A DNA stretch of 7,512 bases, taken from positions 1 through 7,512 of the forward strand of contig JABGQJ010000375.1 in the NCBI GenBank assembly GCA_018648945.1. The letters are read 5' to 3'. The notes beneath the pieces were generated by a model. It was not told the DNA's origin. It saw only the letters and a list, made by a program, of their open reading frames with translations, and did no database searches. Shown in pieces: positions 1 through 5,398 of this stretch. The position numbers and the translations under genes were made by a program. The stretch is from Victivallales bacterium. GTDB lineage: Bacteria; Verrucomicrobiota; Lentisphaeria; Oligosphaerales; Lenti-02. Each line of letters starts with the position of its first letter. The stretch's first letter is position 1.

Positions 1-589
1 CACGATGGATCAAGCCATACTCTGCCGTATGCGGATTGTAGCAGAGCTTGTTCACCGCGTCGCTATCATGGCGTAAGGCAACCATGTCGTGTTGGAGTTC
101 CCAGTGCAGCCCATCAGCTGAAAATGCCACTTGAAGATCATGGGATTTTTCCCCCTGTCGATTCTTCAAGTGGTGGCACATCAGCTTGTACCGACGGGAC
201 GGATCACTCTCAAATCTGTCGTAGATAGGAAATGTCCGCATGCCATGTTCAGCGGCATCCGCGCCTCTATCCATGATCGTGATGGCATGTGCCGGAGAAT
301 CGCTATTGCCTTGTCTGATCTTAACCGGTTCGAATGACTGCAAATCGCTACTCTCGGATAGGGCAGTGAAGCAGTTGGATTCCTGTATTGGATCAAATCC
401 GTTGTAATACAGACGGTACTTTCCGCTTTCCTCGTCCGGTATGAGTGAACAAGCACAGATGCCACCAAATGCCGGATCACAGAAATGGGAGTAATACTGC
501 GGCGCAAACCAACGGCGCATGGTGCCCGACTTGTATTTCAACCAGAAATCGTCAAAGAAGCAGAGCTTGACTCGATTATTCTCACCCAC
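1..589 (-). CDS. GH32/GH43-like beta-propeller protein, 5' part (3' end beyond the window)
   Basis: An open frame of 196 codons runs from GTG at 589 off the left edge with no stop. The start is well fixed: an in-frame TAG lies at 604-602, and AGGAG (603-599) lies 9 bases before the GTG. The protein resembles glycosidase-like proteins with a five-bladed propeller. It has an early L-D-D-F-W motif (residues 12-16), KYRLYYNG (57-64), DPSRRYKLM (129-137), the blade motif VAFSADGLHW (154-163) and DAVNKLCYNP (177-186). The order LDD, then DPxRRYK, then SxDGxHW, then D-x-x-N-x-x-x-Y-(D/N)-P is the usual layout of uncharacterised GH32N-like proteins from planctomycetes and relatives. No signal peptide is visible. 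The family is clear from the motifs, but the substrate is unknown and many members have no proven activity. GC is about 49 % in six counted lines, lower than the other genes. The gene follows the DUF6259-like gene on the same strand after a 255-base gap, so it may have its own promoter. Confidence 0.8.
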   Translation of the reverse strand, partial: MGENNRVKLCFFDDFWLKYKSGTMRRWFAPQYYSHFCDPAFGGICACSLIPDEESGKYRLYYNGFDPIQESNCFTALSESSDLQSFEPVKIRQGNSDSPAHAITIMDRGADAAEHGMRTFPIYDRFESDPSRRYKLMCHHLKNRQGEKSHDLQVAFSADGLHWELQHDMVALRHDSDAVNKLCYNPHTAEYGLIHR

Positions 590-598
590 GATTCGTGT

Positions 599-603
599 CT
601 CCT
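599..603 (-). promoter_or_regulatory. Ribosome binding site of the propeller gene
   Basis: AGGAG on the minus strand lies 9 bases before GTG 589. With the in-frame stop TAG at 604-602 it leaves this GTG as the only reasonable start. The TAG overlaps the binding site itself. Confidence 0.7.
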
Positions 604-642
604 AGAAAACAGGTGGCGATTTGCTTCCCGGTCACAGGAAGG

Positions 643-671
643 AAGGTAGCGCAGCGTGGTTGGGGCGGCAA
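643..671 (-). promoter_or_regulatory. Weak candidate promoter for the propeller gene
   Basis: On the minus strand, TTGCCG (671-666) and TACCTT (648-643) are 17 bases apart. They match 4 of 6 and 3 of 6 bases of the sigma-70 consensus, and lie about 55 bases before the GTG start. The spacing is ideal but the hexamers are weak, so this may be chance in GC-rich DNA. Confidence 0.2.
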
Positions 672-844
672 GGAGGAGGCCGCCTCCGCCTGTCGCACTG
701 CTGCTGGAATCCGTCTGCGTGAGTTCATCTGCTGTACTCCCGAGGGGTGCTTGCCCCCTACCTTGCCCCGCAACCATCCAGACGCCAGCGCGGTGCACCA
801 GAATCTCCTGGGAATGGCACGAGGAGCGGGAAGTGCGGACAGGC

Positions 845-3016
845 CTACTTGCTGAGCACGAGTAGGCGGGCCTCCCAGGCAGCGAGTGTTTCGGTTCGTC
901 TGAACAGGGCGGTGGTGGCTGCGCTGCTGTCTTGACGCTTGCCGGAACTGCCAAACCGGGCGACTCTGTAACGGCCTTGTGGGCCGGTCGCCAGCGAGTG
1001 CTTGGCTGTATCGAGCACGAGGGGGATTGTGCGTTCCTGATTGTCGTAGTTGACGAGAAGGACACCGAGGGAGCCGTCTTGAGCTCTCCAGATGGTCCCC
1101 TGGATCGCGGGGAGGGTCACCTTGCCGGCTCCGTGGCTTGGCCATTCCTCGGTAACCGTCTGCCGCGGATGATCGACGAGGGCGACAAGCTCACCGTAGC
1201 TCAGGAACTTCCGCCCCACGACGCGGAGCTTCCCGATCTGCCTGAGGAAGAGGGCCTTCTTGGCGTGCTCGGGCGCAAGCACTTGCGCGGGATGCATCCA
1301 GCCGTTCTGGCTTCCCCACAGGAAGTCGCGCCCTTCACGCATGATCCACGCGCGGTCGGAGTAGTTGAAGAAGGTATTGGTGCCGAAGTAGTTTGTGTAG
1401 CCGGAATAGACGGCGGTCAGCATGGGGATGGAGGTCTGCAGGCGGGTGGTCCAGACGAGGAATCCATCGAGCGCTCCCATATAGGGTTCAGCGGGGAACT
1501 CGCCTGTGAACGAGACGTTCCGCCCGCTGCGTCGCGTCTTCTGCTTGGCTTTGGTCAGCAACTGCCTGTAGCCATCGACCCACCAACCGCCGCCGCCCAG
1601 CGGGTGCCCGTGAGAGCGGTCAAAGCAGAGGATCGGGAGTTCGCCGGAGATCTGGTCGAAATAGACGGTGTTCGCCCCCAGGTTGGTGATGCCCTCGGTG
1701 ATCTCGAGCATCTTATCATGCCATAGTCGCGCCGAAGGGCAGACCGGGTGATCCATATCGGCGCCGAATCTCTGCTCGCACAGCTTGCCGTGTCGGTCTC
1801 GGCAGACGCTTGGCACGTACGCCGCGAAATCCCGAGCCGTCGTCGATGCGAGACGGCCGTTGATGTAGGGCATGACCACGAAGCCGTCCCTGGCCAGCTC
1901 CCGCCAGTGCGCCGCGCATCTGGGCTTGGCAGGTAGGTAGTCGGGCAGGCCGTCGTCGAACGCGTTCGAGTGCCAGTTGTACCAATGTACCCCGAGGGGC
2001 ACATCGAGGAAGGTGCGGGCGCGGAGAAGCAACTTGTGGCTCTCGTCGGGGGCTTCGTCACCCACACGCATCCAGAGCGCCACATCGGCGATGCTGGGCC
2101 CGCCGCCGTCCCGGGGCTTGAGTCGGCCACCCGCAGTCCATGGCGCTCCGGCCACGAACGCGCGGTAGGTCTTGCAGGCTTCCATCCAGTTCCCTCGGTA
2201 GACCCCGACCATGGCAGGGAATGGTGCGGCGAAGTCCGACCCCGGCACTCCCATATTCTCGACCGGTGTGGTGATGCCGAACGATTCGCCGGGCGAAAGG
2301 ACGAAGGTCTTGAGCCAGGCACCGGGATCGTGGGTCGCCATGTAGACGGCGCTCTTCCCCTTCATCGCGCAGAGGAACTGCATGGTCATGCTGTACCCGT
2401 GTGGGTAGGGCAGGTTCAGCGGCGAGGCCAGGGACCGCATCAGCAGACCCCAGTTGCAGGTTGGCGCGGCGACATCGTATTTCCCGGACTCCAGGTAGCC
2501 AGTGAAGGAGGGGAAGGAGACCTTCCAGAGGCCCTGGGTCCGGGATCGGTTCACGACCCATATCCGCCAGGCGGCGATCCCGGAATCGCGCGGGAGCTCG
2601 ATGGTGACCTTCACATCGACGACTCCCTTCTCGCCGCCCACCCCCAGGCCATCCCAGCGCAGCGTGGCACGAGTGCCGCCGCCGTCGAGGGTGCCCACCG
2701 CATGGGAGGTGGCAGGGACGTCCGTGTTGGTAAGCGCGGTCTCCTTCTCGGCCCCCGGAGCGGTGCGGAACGAGATGCTCCACAGCCTGGGCACGAGCTG
2801 TTCCGGCGGCTTCATGTGGTCCACGCCGGTTCCCTTGTCCAGCAGGGCCACCAGGCCCATGTGAGGCCGTTGCAGCTCGAACCGGACAACGCCATTCTCC
2901 AGGACCACGCGGGTGCCCTCAGCTGCGTTCGCCTGGGTGAGGCCGAGGACAAGAAGCATGACATACGCAAGGAGCGGATGTCCCGCCCTGGGACGCGGTT
3001 CTTGGCCGTACGGCAA
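845..3016 (-). CDS. Exported DUF6259-like glycosidase-type protein
   Basis: A 723-residue protein from TTG at 3016. A signal peptide is clear: an Arg-bearing start, a hydrophobic stretch YVMLLVLGL (residues 18-26) and an A-N-A cleavage site at 29-31. Residues about 35-310 look like a beta-sandwich of the carbohydrate-mutarotase type, opening with VVLENGVVRFEL. Residues about 310-600 look like a TIM barrel with HWYNWHSNAFD (344-354), VMPYINGR (381-388), VYFDQISGE (D454), CFDRSHGHPLGGG (464-476) and SFTGEF (E506). About 640-723 is a C-terminal beta domain. The DQI and SHGHPLGGG signatures fit Pfam DUF6259, a family related to barrel glycosidases with unproven chemistry. D454 and E506 are the obvious acid candidates. 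The start is uncertain. TTG 3016 has AGGAAGGAG 8 bases upstream, while in-frame ATGs at 3037 and 3058 lack a site. It follows the esterase gene closely, probably in one operon. Family confidence is moderate, substrate unknown. Confidence 0.85.
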   Translation of the reverse strand: MPYGQEPRPRAGHPLLAYVMLLVLGLTQANAAEGTRVVLENGVVRFELQRPHMGLVALLDKGTGVDHMKPPEQLVPRLWSISFRTAPGAEKETALTNTDVPATSHAVGTLDGGGTRATLRWDGLGVGGEKGVVDVKVTIELPRDSGIAAWRIWVVNRSRTQGLWKVSFPSFTGYLESGKYDVAAPTCNWGLLMRSLASPLNLPYPHGYSMTMQFLCAMKGKSAVYMATHDPGAWLKTFVLSPGESFGITTPVENMGVPGSDFAAPFPAMVGVYRGNWMEACKTYRAFVAGAPWTAGGRLKPRDGGGPSIADVALWMRVGDEAPDESHKLLLRARTFLDVPLGVHWYNWHSNAFDDGLPDYLPAKPRCAAHWRELARDGFVVMPYINGRLASTTARDFAAYVPSVCRDRHGKLCEQRFGADMDHPVCPSARLWHDKMLEITEGITNLGANTVYFDQISGELPILCFDRSHGHPLGGGGWWVDGYRQLLTKAKQKTRRSGRNVSFTGEFPAEPYMGALDGFLVWTTRLQTSIPMLTAVYSGYTNYFGTNTFFNYSDRAWIMREGRDFLWGSQNGWMHPAQVLAPEHAKKALFLRQIGKLRVVGRKFLSYGELVALVDHPRQTVTEEWPSHGAGKVTLPAIQGTIWRAQDGSLGVLLVNYDNQERTIPLVLDTAKHSLATGPQGRYRVARFGSSGKRQDSSAATTALFRRTETLAAWEARLLVLSK

Positions 3017-3024
3017 TTCCTGGA

Positions 3025-3033
3025 CTCCTTCCT
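3025..3033 (-). promoter_or_regulatory. Ribosome binding site that decides the TTG start of the DUF6259-like gene
   Basis: AGGAAGGAG on the minus strand ends 8 bases before TTG 3016. The in-frame ATG at 3037 lies just upstream of it, so this site could not serve that start. The resulting protein begins right before a good signal peptide. Confidence 0.5.
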
Positions 3034-3050
3034 CCATGCGCTGGCCGGAT

Positions 3051-4895
3051 CTACGCATGCGCCAGTTGCGCAACCGGGCATTGGGCGAGGGCGAGGAGAT
3101 CGGGGATATCGCCCCAGGTGAGGAAGCGGGGGACGTAGGCGGCCATGTGGAGCGTGGGAATGGCATCGCCGGGGACGACAGTCTCGGGCAAGCCGCGCAG
3201 CTCGCAGCGGGCGATGGTGTGTTCGAGACCGGCGGCGCATAGTGCGGCCATGCCGGCGGCGCCCCAGGCGGCGACCTCTACCGGGCTGCCAACGTCGGCG
3301 AAGAGCTGGGCGAGGGCCATGATGTCTTCGGTCCACTCGCCAAGCATGGTCCGACCAAGCCACAGGGCAGTGCGGGCGGCGTCATGCCCGGGGGCGATGC
3401 GACCGCTGTCCCATTCGGTCTCGCCCGTGCCTCTGAGGTCGGCGAGGCAGACGGCTGCGCCGCTGTCGAGCCATGCCTGGATCTCGGGCTGATCGACAAG
3501 TTTGGCCTTGCCGCCGGGATGGAGGGCCAGGATGGTGCGTTCCGGCTCGTCGTCGCCAGCCGGCAGCAGCTGGAGGCAAGGCAGGAGGCCCCCCGGCATG
3601 GTCTCGACGGTGAAGGCGCGCCAACGGCAACCCTCGGTCTCGCCTTCGACCAGGGGGCCGCGGGCAATGCGTACCGCCCCGGGAGTGAGATGCAGCAGAT
3701 CGCGCAGTTCGCGCCGCCGCACATCCGGATCGGGGTCGGGCGCGCGCTTGGCGGCGATTTCGGCGGCCTGTTCGCGGGCAAAGGTGAGGACGGACTTCAC
3801 GTCCGCGGGGCGCTGGCCGGCGGGGAAACACATGAGATCCGTCTCCGGCAATTCGGGGATCTCGGGAATCGGGCAGGGACGCCCGGTGCCTTCGTCGCGC
3901 AGCCAATATTTGAACCAACCCAGTGCCTGTGAGCGCATTTCGGGCCAGTAGCCATGGGGCAGGTCGATGGCCTTGTAGTCCAGCCGGTCGCCCATGCCGA
4001 GGAGGTCATAGATCTGGCGTGCGCCCCGGAAGGTGCGGAGCATCTGGCTCACGTGGAAGGCGGCATTGGAGTCGCGCAGGGCGTTGAGGATCAGCACAGC
4101 AGACGGGGCGGCCAGGGCGAGGATGGCCCATTCCTCGGTGAGGGGCATGCCGTCGGGCAGGCACTCGCAGATGCAGTTGGGATTGCAGATGTAGGACTCG
4201 AACGTGCCCACCGAAACCACGGGCACGGCGGCCGTAACTCGCTCGTCGAAGGCTGCGAGCCACATGGTCTGGTTGCCGCCGCCGCTGGCCCCGGTGACGC
4301 CGATGCGCTCGCCGTTCACGCAGTCCAGGCCCTGGAGGAGATCGATCCCTCGCATATTGTCGTAGACCTGCATGCCGAGCAGCGTCTCGCCGACCGGCAT
4401 CAGGGATGCGCCGATCTGTTTGCCGTGGTACTCGTATTCCCCATGCTTCAGACACCGTTCGCCGGAGCCGAAGGCATCGACGATAAGCACCGCGAAGCCT
4501 TCCTGGGCAAAGGTATGCCCCCGCGCGGCCACACGGGCGGCGAGCTTGCCCTGACTCCAGTGCCCATGGGTGCCGAGGATGCCGGGGAAGGGGCCGGGGC
4601 CATCAGGCAGATAGAGATTGGCGGTGGCCCGGAGACCGGGGCGGGTCTGGAACGAGACATTGCGGACGCGGTAGCCGTTCAGCTGCATCTCGCCGTGCGC
4701 GCGCACCTCCAGCGGCGGCGGTTCGGGCCAGGTGCCAACCAGTTCGCGTAACCGGGAGCGGAGGCCGCTGCGGTACTCCTCCCAGGCCGCGAGCGTGGTC
4801 GGGGGCTGGTGGAGCAGATTCCAGCGCCGTCCTTCGGCCAGCAGTTGGCTCTTGAGCAAATCACCAGCGGGTTCCGGCCAGATCGTTGGGTCCAT
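3051..4895 (-). CDS. Two-module alpha/beta hydrolase, acetylxylan-esterase / dienelactone-hydrolase type
   Basis: A 614-residue protein from ATG 4895, with GGAG 6 bases upstream. Module 1 (about 80-335) is an AXE1/Abhydrolase_7-like esterase. It has the oxyanion region GTHGHW (108-113), VDAFGSGER (139-147), a nucleophile elbow TGASGGG with S204, a likely acid D275 in NALRDSN, and a catalytic His at H314 in DLPHGYWPEM. Known relatives remove acetyl or similar ester groups from sugars. A cysteine cluster C-x3-C-x-C-x-C sits at 237-245. Module 2 (about 400-614) repeats the fold, with ALHPGGKAKL and ADLRGTGETEW. At its elbow it reads VAAWGAAGMA, with Ala at the serine position, so it is probably not catalytic. 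It stops soon after TWGDIPDLLAL, where I would expect relatives to continue. No signal peptide is seen, so it likely acts in the cytoplasm. It is the first gene of the minus-strand operon. The exact substrate is unknown. Confidence 0.88.
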   Translation of the reverse strand: MDPTIWPEPAGDLLKSQLLAEGRRWNLLHQPPTTLAAWEEYRSGLRSRLRELVGTWPEPPPLEVRAHGEMQLNGYRVRNVSFQTRPGLRATANLYLPDGPGPFPGILGTHGHWSQGKLAARVAARGHTFAQEGFAVLIVDAFGSGERCLKHGEYEYHGKQIGASLMPVGETLLGMQVYDNMRGIDLLQGLDCVNGERIGVTGASGGGNQTMWLAAFDERVTAAVPVVSVGTFESYICNPNCICECLPDGMPLTEEWAILALAAPSAVLILNALRDSNAAFHVSQMLRTFRGARQIYDLLGMGDRLDYKAIDLPHGYWPEMRSQALGWFKYWLRDEGTGRPCPIPEIPELPETDLMCFPAGQRPADVKSVLTFAREQAAEIAAKRAPDPDPDVRRRELRDLLHLTPGAVRIARGPLVEGETEGCRWRAFTVETMPGGLLPCLQLLPAGDDEPERTILALHPGGKAKLVDQPEIQAWLDSGAAVCLADLRGTGETEWDSGRIAPGHDAARTALWLGRTMLGEWTEDIMALAQLFADVGSPVEVAAWGAAGMAALCAAGLEHTIARCELRGLPETVVPGDAIPTLHMAAYVPRFLTWGDIPDLLALAQCPVAQLAHA

Positions 4896-4901
4896 GATTC
4901 T

Positions 4902-4905
4902 CTCC
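4902..4905 (-). promoter_or_regulatory. Ribosome binding site of the esterase gene
   Basis: GGAG on the minus strand lies 6 bases before ATG 4895. A nearby CTCC four bases upstream of it could pair with it, but such a 4-bp stem would be weak. Confidence 0.6.
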
Positions 4906-4938
4906 AGGAGGAGCTGAGTGGCTTTTCTTTGGACACGG

Positions 4939-4965
4939 GGCGACGGCTACGGCAACCGTATCGCC
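4939..4965. repeat. Interrupted inverted repeat in the divergent intergenic region
   Basis: GGCGA (4939-4943), then a 4-base bulge, then TACGG (4948-4952), face CCGTA (4956-4960) and TCGCC (4961-4965) around a CAA loop. Ten base pairs form if the bulge is allowed. It lies between the two divergent gene groups and could be a regulator site or an RNA hairpin in the esterase leader. No specific regulator can be named. Confidence 0.4.
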
Positions 4966-4983
4966 TCACGTAGTTCCGCGCAA
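4955..4983 (-). promoter_or_regulatory. Weak candidate promoter for the esterase operon
   Basis: On the minus strand, TTGCGC (4983-4978) and TACGGT (4960-4955) are 17 bases apart, each matching 3 of 6 consensus bases. The spacing is right and the place is where a promoter must lie, but the match is poor. Both hexamers fall within inverted repeats. Confidence 0.2.
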
Positions 4984-4990
4984 TGGCGCG
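4977..4990. repeat. Short perfect inverted repeat CGCGC-AATG-GCGCG
   Basis: Five perfectly paired bases flank a 4-base centre. It overlaps the weak -35-like hexamer for the esterase operon and lies about 20 bases upstream of the -10-like TATATT of the plus-strand genes. A dimeric repressor could bind here, but in GC-rich DNA a repeat this short may be chance. Confidence 0.3.
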
Positions 4991-5010
4991 CAACCCACGC
5001 TTGTGCCGCC

Positions 5011-5016
5011 TATATT
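5011..5016 (+). promoter_or_regulatory. Candidate -10 element for the plus-strand operon
   Basis: TATATT matches 5 of 6 bases of the sigma-70 -10 consensus and stands out in GC-rich surroundings. It lies 22 bases before ATG 5039, which would give a very short leader that includes the GGAG site. No good -35 hexamer is visible 16-18 bases upstream. Confidence 0.35.
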
Positions 5017-5028
5017 CCGCCAACCTCT

Positions 5029-5032
5029 GGAG
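5029..5032 (+). promoter_or_regulatory. Ribosome binding site of the CxxC membrane-protein gene
   Basis: GGAG lies 6 bases before ATG 5039. This favours that ATG over the in-frame GTG at 5003, which would sit upstream of the -10-like TATATT. Confidence 0.6.
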
Positions 5033-5038
5033 CCGACT

Positions 5039-5398
5039 ATGATTGCCCTCGCCAAGCTCGACGTTCATGCCCAAGTTCTGGTCCTGGTGGGCCAGTTGCA
5101 TGCCCGTGGTGTCGCCTGCGAGAAGCGCGAGGACGGCACGGTGTTGGTGAATTTCGGTGATTTCGAGGCGTCCTTCGCGCTGCTTGCCGAGGCTGATTTG
5201 GTTTCGGCATCGCCCTGGACCGGAGAGGCCTGCCCGAGTTGCCAGAAGCACATGGTACGCGACGTTGGCGTGAACTGGAAGCGTGCATCCTGGGGATTCC
5301 TGCTGCTGACCGCTGGTCTGCTGGGTCTGCCTCTGCTCTGGCGCAAGCGCACGCACCACTGCCTGGGTTGCGGCGAGCATTGGGACATGCCGCGGTGA
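5039..5398 (+). CDS. Small CxxC-pair protein with one hydrophobic segment, function unknown
   Basis: A 119-residue protein I do not recognise as a named family. Residues 1-58 form a compact alpha/beta region (LHARGVACEKREDGTVLVNF, then ASFALLAEADL). Its helix, G-V, strand, A-x-x-L-L order loosely recalls the small DUF2007 signalling-type domain. Next come CPSCQKH (C65, C68), a hydrophobic stretch at 84-101 with internal Gly and Pro, the basic WRKR, and CLGCGEHW (C108, C111). The cysteine pairs look like the halves of a zinc ribbon, but with a membrane-like segment between them. The start is ATG 5039, backed by GGAG 6 bases upstream. Its stop overlaps the GTG start of the FAD oxidoreductase by 4 bases (GTGA), so the two are probably translated together. 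A role in assembling or anchoring that flavoprotein is possible but is only inference from position. Confidence 0.75.
   Translation: MIALAKLDVHAQVLVLVGQLHARGVACEKREDGTVLVNFGDFEASFALLAEADLVSASPWTGEACPSCQKHMVRDVGVNWKRASWGFLLLTAGLLGLPLLWRKRTHHCLGCGEHWDMPR

Larger units (their letters stand above)
590..844. other. Intergenic region between the DUF6259-like gene and the propeller gene
   Basis: No convincing gene lies in these 255 bases; the open frames crossing it look like chance frames in GC-rich DNA. It should hold the end of the upstream transcript and the promoter of the propeller gene. Two short hairpins are visible. One at 743-759 pairs AGGGG with CCCCT around a 7-base loop. One at 671-691 pairs GGAGG with CCTCC around CCG, with three further outer pairs beyond one mismatch. 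Neither is followed by a run of T on either strand, so neither is a standard intrinsic terminator. Confidence 0.5.

Noticed and set aside
181..507. 108-codon ATG frame on the minus strand
   Set aside because: The neighbouring minus-strand frame, open from GTG 589 to the edge, carries the propeller motifs. This one is an overlapping frame without motifs.
671..759. Hairpins as intrinsic terminators of the DUF6259-like gene
   Set aside because: Stems of 5-8 pairs exist, but no T-run follows on either strand.
932..1726. 264-codon open frame on the plus strand
   Set aside because: A shadow of the C-terminal half of the DUF6259-like gene, with no ribosome binding site or family resemblance.
1970..3121. 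383-codon open frame on the plus strand
   Set aside because: It lies opposite the DUF6259-like gene, whose frame has a signal peptide and family motifs. The product shows no fold or motif.
3954..4751. 265-codon open frame on the plus strand
   Set aside because: A shadow of esterase module 1, whose catalytic motifs are in the minus-strand frame.
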